A stretch of DNA of 32,301 nucleotides from Desulfurobacterium sp. (GTDB taxonomy: Bacteria; Aquificota; Aquificia; Desulfurobacteriales; Desulfurobacteriaceae), in the NCBI GenBank assembly GCA_026988135.1, contig JALSLT010000105.1:1-32301 (forward strand). Reading direction: 5' to 3'. The notes below the pieces were generated by a model that saw only the letters and a list, made by a program, of their open reading frames with translations, was not told where the DNA came from and searched no databases. The position numbers and the translations under genes were made by a program. Below, piece by piece: positions 10,680 to 19,472 of the stretch; positions within the stretch are counted from its first letter, which is position 1; every line of letters begins with the position of its first letter.

Positions 10680-11189
10680 TTAACTCTCCTCCCGGGAAAA
10701 GATTGTTTTAGTATTTAAAGTTATCAAAAGCTCATTATTGCCAAGTTGCACAACGCCTTTAACGTGTCTTGTTTCTATTCCTATTGTCCCTATCGGCTCC
10801 GGCAAAACATCGTCTTCAAAAAACTTTATAGAACCCACTATCTCATCAACTATTATACCCACTTCTCCGAAATCTGTATCAAGAATAATTATTCTATTTT
10901 CAGTATAAATATTTTCCGGTAAATTTTCGGAAATTCCAAGCTTCTTTTTTACAGTAGCAACAGGCACTATTTTCCCCCTTAGATTCATAACACCTAAAAC
11001 AAATTCCGGGGACTTGGGAACAGGGGTTATATTTTTATCTGTCGTAATCTCTACAATCTCCTTTATGGAAATACCCACAAGCTCATTTTCAAGCTTAAAA
11101 CCTATAACCTGAATCTCTTCCGAAACAGCTGTACCTACTATATTTTCTATTTCCATCTCTTTCGTTTTTCCGTCCTCTACCTGCATCAC
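10680..11189 (-). CDS. cheW: Chemotaxis coupling protein CheW
   Basis: IGFKLENELVGISIKEIVEITTDKNITPVPKSPEFVLGVMNLRGKIVPVATVKKKLG. Confidence 0.93.
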   Translation of the reverse strand: MMQVEDGKTKEMEIENIVGTAVSEEIQVIGFKLENELVGISIKEIVEITTDKNITPVPKSPEFVLGVMNLRGKIVPVATVKKKLGISENLPENIYTENRIIILDTDFGEVGIIVDEIVGSIKFFEDDVLPEPIGTIGIETRHVKGVVQLGNNELLITLNTKTIFSREES

Positions 11190-13228
11190 AGCACCCCTAA
11201 AAGCTGTTTTTTTACATCACTAAGCAGTGAGTTTATATCAAGTATCAAAATTACCTTTCCATCGCCTGCTATCGTTGCACCGGCTATTCCTGGAACATCC
11301 TCAAGAAGCTCTCCCATAGACTTTATTACTATCTCCTCTTCTCCAAAAAGCTTATCAACTGCAACTGCAATATACTTTTCTCCCACTTTTACAACAACAA
11401 CAAATCTTTTATCTTCCGACTCCTCTACACCAAGAAGCTCGTTCAGATTAAATAACGGAAGCACTTCATCCCTTAAAACAAGACTCTTAAATCTTCCTAC
11501 ACTTTTAACTTTTTCTTTTTCATATTTAACTATCTCTATAATAGCATGAAGAGGAATTGAGAATATCTGATTGTTTACACCGATAATGAGGGTTCTTATT
11601 ATCGCTACCGTAAGAGGAAGTTTTAGAATTATCGTTGCTCCTTTGCCTTCTTCGCTATCTATCTCTATAGTCCCTCGTAAAGAATAAATAACAGAAGCAA
11701 CAACATCCATCCCGACGCCACGGCCCGAAAGTTCGGTAACCTGGTCATTTGTTGAAAATCCCGGCATCAATATAAGGCTAAAGGCATCCTTGTCCGACAT
11801 CTGTTTTGCCTGATCCTGAGTTATAAGCCCTTTTTCTATCGCTTTCTGCTTAACCTTTTCAACATTTATTCCCCTTCCATCGTCTGAAATTCCTATAATA
11901 ATGTGATCTCCTTCATGATATGCAAAAAGTTTTATGTTACCAACTTCAGGTTTGCCCATCATCATTCTTTCTTCCGGAGACTCTAAACCGTGATCAAGAG
12001 AATTTCGGACAAGATGAATCAAAGGGTCTTCCAATTTATCAAGAATAGATTTATCAAGCTCCGTATCTTCACCTTCTATAACAAGATTAACTTTTTTCCC
12101 AAGTTTTTTCGAAAGATCTCTAACCATCCTTGGAAACTTTGAAAATATCTTCTTTATAGGTTGCATTCTCAGCTTCATAACAGCAACCTGAAGATCACTA
12201 ACAGTCCTATCCATACCTATCACGGTTTCATTAAGCTGCTCTACCGTTTCGGAACGGACCTCCTTCTCAAGCTGAGAAAGAAGTCTCATTATTCTGTTTC
12301 TATCAAGAACTATCTCACCAACTAAATTCATTAAACTTTCTATTCTTTCAACATCTATTCTTATAACATCTCCGCTTTTTTTCTTCTCTTTAGAGGTAAT
12401 TTTTGAGGAAGACTTCCGAGTCGTCGAAACATCCATGGAAGGCTTGGTTTCTTCAATGCTCTCTTTTTTTTCCGTATCTGATTTTGCTATATCAGGAGGG
12501 GAAAATTGCTCACTCTCTGACTTTTCAATATCTTCCTCCTCTTCCACATCTACAAGCTCTTTAATGTCTTTTCCTTCTTCTATAAGTTCTTCAATAACAG
12601 GAATAATATCCATAGGCCGCTCTTCCGGAGACATCAGTATTATCTCTTCTAAAAGTCCTGCCAAATCTTTATCAGGATATTTCTCTATAAGCTTTTTCAA
12701 ATCTTCGGGAAGATCAACTTTAAATTTCAATTTTTTCTGTCGATTTTTATTTTCTCTGTTTTCTGTTTTTTCATCTGTTGTTTTGTCCGGTTTATTTTCT
12801 TCTATGCCGGGAGAAGACACACCAACCCCTTCAAGAATTGAATCAAGCTTTTGAAGGATATCCACTATATCTTCAGGAGACGGAATCTCGTTTTCATTTT
12901 TCAACAATTCAATTGATTCTTTTAACCTATCAAGACCTTCAAACAGAATATCAAGCTGAGCGGAAGTAATCTTTAATTCCTTATTCCTAACTTTATTGAA
13001 AATATCTTCCATCCGATGAGCAAGTTCAATAATAGAAGTGAGATTTAAAAATCCCGCTCCCCCTTTTAAGGTATGCATCCCTCTAAAAATACGATTTATA
13101 AGCTCACTATCCTCAGGAGAATTTTCAAGATCTATCAAATCCTGGTCAAGGTTATCCAAAATCTCTGAAGCCTCTACCAAAAACTCTTCAAATATCTCCT
13201 GCATATCCGGAGGTATATCTATCTTCAT
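11186..13228 (-). CDS. cheA: Chemotaxis histidine kinase CheA
   Basis: HPt HTLKGGAGFL; HATPase motifs LVRNSLDHGLE, GISDDGRGI, SGRGVGMDVV; C-terminal CheW-like domain. Confidence 0.96.
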   Translation of the reverse strand: MKIDIPPDMQEIFEEFLVEASEILDNLDQDLIDLENSPEDSELINRIFRGMHTLKGGAGFLNLTSIIELAHRMEDIFNKVRNKELKITSAQLDILFEGLDRLKESIELLKNENEIPSPEDIVDILQKLDSILEGVGVSSPGIEENKPDKTTDEKTENRENKNRQKKLKFKVDLPEDLKKLIEKYPDKDLAGLLEEIILMSPEERPMDIIPVIEELIEEGKDIKELVDVEEEEDIEKSESEQFSPPDIAKSDTEKKESIEETKPSMDVSTTRKSSSKITSKEKKKSGDVIRIDVERIESLMNLVGEIVLDRNRIMRLLSQLEKEVRSETVEQLNETVIGMDRTVSDLQVAVMKLRMQPIKKIFSKFPRMVRDLSKKLGKKVNLVIEGEDTELDKSILDKLEDPLIHLVRNSLDHGLESPEERMMMGKPEVGNIKLFAYHEGDHIIIGISDDGRGINVEKVKQKAIEKGLITQDQAKQMSDKDAFSLILMPGFSTNDQVTELSGRGVGMDVVASVIYSLRGTIEIDSEEGKGATIILKLPLTVAIIRTLIIGVNNQIFSIPLHAIIEIVKYEKEKVKSVGRFKSLVLRDEVLPLFNLNELLGVEESEDKRFVVVVKVGEKYIAVAVDKLFGEEEIVIKSMGELLEDVPGIAGATIAGDGKVILILDINSLLSDVKKQLLGVL

Positions 13229-13233
13229 AACGG

Positions 13234-15537
13234 CTACTCCTCATTAAGTCTTTTTGCACAATCTTCTAAAATTTCGACCTTTTCCTTAACCTTTTTAGAT
13301 GCTTCTTTAACACCCTTAGCACTTCCCTCAAGTGCAGAAACATAAAAAGCTGTTTTATCTGTCAACACTACCTGGTCGGAAACCACTTCAACTACGTTTC
13401 TTGTACTTTCCTTAACAGTTTCAATCCCCTTCTTTATCACATCACTTTCCTTCTTTTCATTCTCTATTATTTTAGCTATATTTTCTATCATTCCATCTGT
13501 TTCTTCAAGCTTCATTTTGATACTATCAATCGCCTTAAGAGCAACCTGGGACGACTCTTTTCCCCTTTTTGAAAGGTCCTGCGTCTCCATTGCAACATCA
13601 ACAGTTTCCTGAACAACACTTTTTATCTCATCAATAAACCTACTTATCTCTTTTGTAGCTGTTGATGAAAGCTTGGCAAGCTTCCTAACTTCATCGGCAA
13701 CAACGGCAAAACCCTTCCCGGCCTCTCCTGCTCTTGCCGCTTCTATCGCAGCATTCAAAGATAACAGATTAGTTTTTTGAGTTATGTTAAGTATTGTTTG
13801 CAGGATAGAATCAACCTCATCCGCTTTCTTTTTAACTTCGTATATCCTGTTTATAGACCTGTTTGTTGATTCACTCATCGCATCAATAATATCTATTGTT
13901 CCCGTAATTTTTTGAGTATTCTCTATAATCTCCTGAATATTTTGAGCAGAAACTTTCCTAATCTTCTCTATACTCTCGGATAAAATCTCTACATCATTAA
14001 ACAATTTCTGAAGAGATTCCACCATTTTACTTATATTTTTATCTTCTTTTGCCGCCTCCGATTTTATTTTTCCAAAGTTTTCCACAAACATGTCTATATG
14101 TTTTCTTAACTTTTCTATTTTCTCCATCCCATAAGCTATACTTACTGAAAGTTCCTTATAAACCTCGGACAGATCCTTGATAAGCTCTTTCTGCTCTTCA
14201 ACACCAATACTTAAAGATTTCTCATAAAAAATGCAATTTTCCCTTTTGTTTAAACCGTTAAATATAGCAATAGCCATCTCCTTACATCCAGGATAACCGC
14301 AAGCTGTACAGTTTTTAATATCCTCTTTTGAAAATTTATGCATCTTTCTGAATATATCGTAAATCTGCTCTTCTGTTGGAATTTTTATCTCGGAAGTAAA
14401 GTTATCGTGAAGATTCTTAAACGTTCTCTCGTAAAATCCCGGCTTCCAGTATTCATCAAGAATATCATCTATCGCATTTTCAGGGGGTTTCTCTTTATAA
14501 AGCTCTTTGAATTTTTCTACCTGCCTTCTGAATCTCTCTTTTATATGGTGTTCAGCTTCATCAAGGGTAAATCGCTCTTCTGTGGTGGTAGCAGGTCCGC
14601 CAACACATCCCCACTCACAGTTTAAACAATCAACAAGGAGCGGCTGAACACCTTTTTCAACAGACTTCTTGTATGAATCAAGATACTTATAAACAATTTC
14701 AGGAGCTTCTATTTTCCGTGTTTTTTCTCTTATCCCGGGCATAAAGCGCTCTGCTGTTTTAAGAAGACCTCCCGGCTCTGGAAAAAACACAGCTCTTTCT
14801 GCCGGTGGGTTGTCGTATTCAACTTCAGGAAACATCGAAAGGTCAACAAGACTTTTTTCAAAAAACTTCCTTAAAGAGTAGAAAGTAACGTTGTAATCCC
14901 CAAGACCAACCTCATCAAACTCCCTTCTTTTAGCTATACAAGGAGATATAACGACAACTCTACAATCTTTATACTTGGGCAAAAACTCCTTCATCCATTT
15001 AACAGTACAAAGCATCGGGCTCAAGACAGGAGAAAGATACTTTAAAAGCTCCGGTCTATAAAGCTCTATATAGGTTACAAGAGCCGGACAGGGAGAAGCG
15101 ATAACCGTTTCAGGATTTTTCTCTTTTATGTACTCTACATAGGTTTTCGTACAAAGCTCAGCACCAAAACTTACATCAAATACAGCCTTTACCCCTATGG
15201 ACTTAAGCCACCCATTAAGTCTCAAATAATCTTTTGGGAATTCCGCTGCAACAGCAGGTGCAACTATTGCAACCATGGGAACGCCGGCTTTCAAGTCTCT
15301 TACGAATTTATCAAAATCATCTTTAGGGAAACGAGCTCCGTGTTCGCAAACCTTTATACACTCACCACACCCCACACATAAATCATTATTTATCTCAGGA
15401 TGCTCACCTGAAACATCATGACAGCATTTGGCAACACAAACCCTTAAACAGGCATTACAATCAACACACCTCGAACTATCAACCCCAACAACACCAGATA
15501 GATACTCTTTCATAATTGGAACCCTCTCCTCAATCAA
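13234..15537 (-). CDS. [FeFe]-hydrogenase-like (HydS-type) input module fused to MCP signalling domain
   Basis: Two CxxCxxCxxxC ferredoxin motifs (residues 24-34, 54-64), H-cluster-type motifs ASPCP (C150), SPCIAKRRE (C200), NCEWGCVGG (C307/C311), Fe-S motif CTACGYPGC...C (C410-C435), then MCP tip [31 protein letters not shown]. Alternative start at the internal Met 9 (15513). Confidence 0.93.
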   Translation of the reverse strand: MIEERVPIMKEYLSGVVGVDSSRCVDCNACLRVCVAKCCHDVSGEHPEINNDLCVGCGECIKVCEHGARFPKDDFDKFVRDLKAGVPMVAIVAPAVAAEFPKDYLRLNGWLKSIGVKAVFDVSFGAELCTKTYVEYIKEKNPETVIASPCPALVTYIELYRPELLKYLSPVLSPMLCTVKWMKEFLPKYKDCRVVVISPCIAKRREFDEVGLGDYNVTFYSLRKFFEKSLVDLSMFPEVEYDNPPAERAVFFPEPGGLLKTAERFMPGIREKTRKIEAPEIVYKYLDSYKKSVEKGVQPLLVDCLNCEWGCVGGPATTTEERFTLDEAEHHIKERFRRQVEKFKELYKEKPPENAIDDILDEYWKPGFYERTFKNLHDNFTSEIKIPTEEQIYDIFRKMHKFSKEDIKNCTACGYPGCKEMAIAIFNGLNKRENCIFYEKSLSIGVEEQKELIKDLSEVYKELSVSIAYGMEKIEKLRKHIDMFVENFGKIKSEAAKEDKNISKMVESLQKLFNDVEILSESIEKIRKVSAQNIQEIIENTQKITGTIDIIDAMSESTNRSINRIYEVKKKADEVDSILQTILNITQKTNLLSLNAAIEAARAGEAGKGFAVVADEVRKLAKLSSTATKEISRFIDEIKSVVQETVDVAMETQDLSKRGKESSQVALKAIDSIKMKLEETDGMIENIAKIIENEKKESDVIKKGIETVKESTRNVVEVVSDQVVLTDKTAFYVSALEGSAKGVKEASKKVKEKVEILEDCAKRLNEE

Positions 15538-15850
15538 AAAACTTATCTACTTCAGACTGTGAAGTGATATTCTCATCATCAAGTCGCCAATGGATATCAA
15601 TTTTGTTATCGTCACTTGAAAGAAACTTTTTAACTTTTTCTATTCTCTGAGAAATAATATCCTGCTTACCTGTTGCAACAATTATATCCTGAACAAGTTT
15701 AGATATAAGAGATCTATAGTCTTCCGGAAGTTGATGCGTTAAGTTATTCATCTCCTTTGCACTCCCGATTATTTCAAAGACCATTTTATCCCCTTCTTCT
15801 CTCGCCTTTTTAAGTTGTCTAAGAACAAGCTTCCTATCTTTATCACTCAT
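15530..15850 (-). CDS. Minimal CheZ-like CheY-phosphatase (106 aa)
   Basis: [12 protein letters not shown] resembles the CheZ catalytic helix (QDLTGQxI, D143/Q147 in E. coli); C-terminal [10 protein letters not shown] resembles the CheZ/FliM CheY-binding peptide. Start 15850 has GGGGGAGTTC RBS; first gene of the chemotaxis unit. Confidence 0.7.
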   Translation of the reverse strand: MSDKDRKLVLRQLKKAREEGDKMVFEIIGSAKEMNNLTHQLPEDYRSLISKLVQDIIVATGKQDIISQRIEKVKKFLSSDDNKIDIHWRLDDENITSQSEVDKFFD

Positions 15851-15938
15851 GAACTCCCCCTTTTGATTTGTAAAATCTAAACATTTATAATTTATCACAA
15901 CTTATGGTTTACTAAAACTATATTTCCCGGAGAAAACA

Positions 15939-16316
15939 ATGCAAAAGATACAAACAGCGCAGGCCCCTTTACCGGTTGGGCATTACTCTCAGGCAGTAGC
16001 TGTAAACGGTTTTCTCTTTATTTCTGGACAGATAGGTATAAATCCTGAAACTGGAAAGCTTAAAGAAGGAATAGAAAATCAAACAGAACAGATGTTAAAA
16101 AACATTGAAGAGATACTTAAAGAAGCTGGAACAGCAAAGGAGAAAATCGTAAAAACAACAATTTTTCTGAAAAACATAAAAGATTTTCAGAAAGTTAATG
16201 CAATTTACAAAAAGTTTTTTGAAGGCTCAACCGTTTTCCCGGCACGCTCCACTGTTGAAGTTTCAAACCTTCCATTAAACGCAGAGATAGAGATAGAGTG
16301 CATGGCAGTGCTATGA
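15939..16316 (+). CDS. ridA: RidA family reactive intermediate/imine deaminase
   Basis: APLPVGHYSQAVAVNGFLFISGQIGINPETGKL...PARSTVEVSNLPLNAEIEIECMAVL. Confidence 0.95.
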   Translation: MQKIQTAQAPLPVGHYSQAVAVNGFLFISGQIGINPETGKLKEGIENQTEQMLKNIEEILKEAGTAKEKIVKTTIFLKNIKDFQKVNAIYKKFFEGSTVFPARSTVEVSNLPLNAEIEIECMAVL

Positions 16317-17143
16317 AAGGAACCTTATATGTTGTTGCAACCCCAATAGGGAACCTTAAAGATATAACATTAAGAGCACTGGAAATTCTCAAAACTACCG
16401 ATATTATAGCCGCCGAAGATACAAGAAGAACAAAAGAGCTGCTTTCTGCATTTGGTATAAAAGGAAAAAAGCTTATCTCATGCCACGAGCACAACGAAAA
16501 AGAAACAGCCGAAAAGATATTAAACTACCTGAAGGAAGGACTTTCCGTATCCCTTGTGTCCGATGCAGGAACACCAACAATAAGTGACCCGGGATACAAA
16601 GTGGTGAAAGAGGTAAGAGAGAAAGGGTTTAACGTTATACCCATACCGGGCGTTTCTGCTGTCATAGCTGCTCTGTCCGCTTCCGGTTTTCCGACAGATA
16701 GATTTCTCTTTTACGGATTTCTACCTAAAAAGAGAAAAAAGCGGCAGGAGGCTTTAAAAGAGATTCTCTATATACCGTGGACTGTGGTGGTTTATGAATC
16801 ACCCCACAGAATAGAGGAAACATTAAAAGAGATAGCCATGTTGATGCCGGATAAAAGACTTGGCATCTACAGGGAGATAACAAAATTTTACGAAGAGTTT
16901 TTAGAAGGAACAGCCGAAGAACTACTGGAGAAAGTGAAACCAAAAGGAGAATTTGTTCTGCTCTTTTACCCCTTTAAGGAAGAGAAGAAAGAAGAAAACA
17001 TAGAAGAACTGCTCCTATCCTTTAGAAAGGAAGGACTATCCTTAAAAGAAGCTGTAAAGAAAACCTGTGAAACAACAGGCAGAAAGAGAAATGAAATATA
17101 CAGAGAAGCTTTAAAAATATACGAAAGGGGAGAAAACCCTTAA
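16313..17143 (+). CDS. rsmI: 16S rRNA (cytidine-2'-O)-methyltransferase RsmI
   Basis: GTLYVVATPIGNLKDITLRALEILKTTDIIAAEDTRRTKELL...; ATGA overlap with ridA stop supports start 16313. Confidence 0.95.
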   Translation: MKGTLYVVATPIGNLKDITLRALEILKTTDIIAAEDTRRTKELLSAFGIKGKKLISCHEHNEKETAEKILNYLKEGLSVSLVSDAGTPTISDPGYKVVKEVREKGFNVIPIPGVSAVIAALSASGFPTDRFLFYGFLPKKRKKRQEALKEILYIPWTVVVYESPHRIEETLKEIAMLMPDKRLGIYREITKFYEEFLEGTAEELLEKVKPKGEFVLLFYPFKEEKKEENIEELLLSFRKEGLSLKEAVKKTCETTGRKRNEIYREALKIYERGENP

Positions 17144-17163
17144 AAAATCTCCGCTTTAAAACT

Positions 17164-17694
17164 TTATTTTATTGAAGGTTCGCACGGTTTTAATTCACCG
17201 TTTTTATACTCATAGGCTTTAATCTTGCAGGGACCACCGATATACCTTTCAACATCTACAAATGAAGCGTATTCAACCTTAAACCACTTAACTGTAAGCT
17301 CAAAAGCTACCATCGGATCAAAATCCTTACAACTATAAGCGTCAAGGCTGAAAAACTTCTCTTCGGGCCATGTGTGAATTGTACAATGACTCTCAAGCCA
17401 TATTGAAACCCCGGACACTCCACTATCCTCGGTAGCTCTCCTTTTTAAAACCTCCTCCATAAACTGAAGCGTTGCACTCTTTATGTTCTCTTCAGAAAGC
17501 TTTTTAACAAACTGCTCAAGTTCAGATTGAGCAAAAGGAAAACGTGCCACAATAGGAGGATAAACAAGGGTCATATCAAGCTGTCTTGCCATCTCTTCCA
17601 TATAATCGTATATAGGTCGAATAGTATTAATCCTTCTAATATCTGAAACAATTGCATCCATCATTATGTGTCTTCCAACAAACTCCATCTCCAA
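17164..17694 (-). CDS. speD: S-adenosylmethionine decarboxylase proenzyme
   Basis: IWLESHCTIHTWPEEKFFSLDAYSC matches the self-cleavage (Glu-Ser) and catalytic His/Cys motifs of SpeD. Confidence 0.9.
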   Translation of the reverse strand: MEMEFVGRHIMMDAIVSDIRRINTIRPIYDYMEEMARQLDMTLVYPPIVARFPFAQSELEQFVKKLSEENIKSATLQFMEEVLKRRATEDSGVSGVSIWLESHCTIHTWPEEKFFSLDAYSCKDFDPMVAFELTVKWFKVEYASFVDVERYIGGPCKIKAYEYKNGELKPCEPSIK

Positions 17695-17830
17695 ACCTCC
17701 GCCATTAGATTAACAACCCCTAAATCTATTCTGTAAAATTCATGTAGCAAGATAAATTCTAAACTTTAACTCCCCATATTTTATTAACAAAATGTATAAT
17801 CCTTGAGAATTCCACAATGGAGTATTTGAA

Positions 17831-18319
17831 TTGAAAAGAGCAGTTTTCCTTGACAGAGATAACACCCTTATAAAAGATGACGGATATATTCATGAACCGG
17901 AAAAAGTTAAGCTTCTTCCTACTGTAGGAGAAGGATTAAAACTCTTAAAATCTGCCGGACTTTTACTTATAGTTGTATCAAACCAATCGGGTATAGGAAG
18001 AGGTTACTTCTCAGAAAAAGAGTTTCATGCCGTAAATAGAAAACTTAATCGGATTTTGAAATCAGATTTTGAAATAGAGATAGACGATTTCTTTTTCTGT
18101 CCTCACAGGCCGGATGAAAAATGTATCTGTAGAAAACCGAGTCCTTTTCTTATCCTAAAAGCTGCAAAAAAATGGAAAATAGACATAAAAGAAAGCTTTA
18201 TGATAGGCGACAAGGAGATAGATGTAAACGCCGGTAAAAACGCCGGGTGCAAAAATAGCTTTTCAGTTAAAGAAAAAACTCTAATGAAAATTGCCCAGGA
18301 GATTCTAAAAAAAACATGA
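17831..18319 (+). CDS. gmhB: HAD-IIIA D-glycero-D-manno-heptose 1,7-bisphosphate phosphatase-like
   Basis: FLDRDNTLIKDDGYIHEPEKVKLLP...VVSNQSGIGRGYF...CPHRPDEKCICRKPSPFL...MIGDKEIDVNAG; TTG start. Confidence 0.88.
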   Translation: MKRAVFLDRDNTLIKDDGYIHEPEKVKLLPTVGEGLKLLKSAGLLLIVVSNQSGIGRGYFSEKEFHAVNRKLNRILKSDFEIEIDDFFFCPHRPDEKCICRKPSPFLILKAAKKWKIDIKESFMIGDKEIDVNAGKNAGCKNSFSVKEKTLMKIAQEILKKT

Positions 18320-19419
18320 AAAAGCTGTTTATTGTTACAGGGGAACTTTCAGGTTTCAATTACGCAAAAGAGATAGTGAAAAACTTGAAAGATATATATC
18401 AAATAACCGGAATTTTTTTAGAAGATATCGAAGGAGCAAAAACCCTATTCAACACCGGAAATATCACCGCATTCGGCCTGATAGAAATCATAACAAAACT
18501 TCCTTCCATAAGAAAAGGGCTTAAAAAAATAGAAAGCTTTTTGAAAACCGAAAAACCCGACGCAATTCTTCTTATAGATTTTCCCGGTTTCAATCTAAAA
18601 GTCGCTGAAATCGCAAAATCCCTGGGAATAAAAGTTCTTTACTTTATATCCCCAAAATTCTGGGCATGGAACTACAAAAGGGGAGAAAAGATAGTCAAAG
18701 TTGTTGACCGCATGTTTATTATCTTCCCTTTCGAAACGGAACTTTACAAACAGCTTGGATTTGAAGCAACCTACGTCGGCAATCCCCTTGTTGATATGGT
18801 TAAACCCTCGAAACAGGAAACGGAATTTATGGCATCGTTATGCCTTAAAGAAAAACCTATTCTGCTAATGCCGGGAAGCAGACAATCCGAAATAAAATAT
18901 CTCCTTAAACCCCTTCTCCTTACAGCCAAAAATATAAAAAAAAGATTCCCCGACGAACAGTTTATTTTACCTGTTGCCAAAAGCATTCCCTTTCACAAAA
19001 TTGAAAAGACCGTAAAAGAAACATTTAGTGAAATCCGACTTGTAGAAGGGGAAAACGCTTACAACTGTATGTTCCACTCAAAATTCGGAATAATAGCCTC
19101 AGGTACCGCAAGCCTTGAAGCAGCAATAGCAGAACTACCTCATATGATAGTTTACAAACTTAATCCGATAACTTTTGCAGTGGCAAAAAGAGTTGTAAAA
19201 CTTCCGTCAATTTCTCTTCCGAACATCATAGCTGAAAATAAAATTATCGAAGAGATTCTGCAGAAAAACGTAAACCCTAAGTTCCTAACGGAAAGATTTA
19301 CCGAAAACTACCAAAAAAGATTAAAGATAAAAGAGAAACTAATAAAAGAGGTAAAACCTAAACTGAAAGGGGAAGCGATAAAAACCCTTTGCATGGAAAT
19401 AGAAAAGGAAATAACATAA
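18316..19419 (+). CDS. lpxB: Lipid-A-disaccharide synthase
   Basis: LIDFPGFNLKVAEIAKSLGIKVLYFISPKFWAWNYKR..., LLMPGSRQSEIK, YVGNPLVD. Confidence 0.93.
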   Translation: MKKLFIVTGELSGFNYAKEIVKNLKDIYQITGIFLEDIEGAKTLFNTGNITAFGLIEIITKLPSIRKGLKKIESFLKTEKPDAILLIDFPGFNLKVAEIAKSLGIKVLYFISPKFWAWNYKRGEKIVKVVDRMFIIFPFETELYKQLGFEATYVGNPLVDMVKPSKQETEFMASLCLKEKPILLMPGSRQSEIKYLLKPLLLTAKNIKKRFPDEQFILPVAKSIPFHKIEKTVKETFSEIRLVEGENAYNCMFHSKFGIIASGTASLEAAIAELPHMIVYKLNPITFAVAKRVVKLPSISLPNIIAENKIIEEILQKNVNPKFLTERFTENYQKRLKIKEKLIKEVKPKLKGEAIKTLCMEIEKEIT

Positions 19420-19435
19420 ATTATGTAGCCTAATA

Positions 19436-19441
19436 TATAAT
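19436..19441 (+). promoter_or_regulatory. Candidate -10 element for asd operon
   Basis: TATAAT 32 bp upstream of the asd ATG, after the lpxB stop; short palindrome ACATAAATTATGT at 19414-19426 upstream. Confidence 0.35.
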
Positions 19442-19472
19442 TCCTCAAGCAAATTTTATTAAGGAGCAAATT

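Noticed and set aside
12435-12854. 139-aa plus-strand Ser-rich ORF antisense to cheA
   Set aside because: Serine runs are the antisense of GAA/GAG/GAT-rich acidic linker codons in cheA; artefact.
15851-15938. Specific sigma-28 (FliA) promoter upstream of the cheZ-like gene
   Set aside because: No GCCGATAA-like -10 found in the divergent intergenic region; a TTGTGA/AT-rich housekeeping promoter is as likely, so none is called.
17144-17163. Shared terminator between convergent rsmI and speD
   Set aside because: Only 20 bp, no convincing hairpin; possible GGAGA/TCTCC stem has a long loop.
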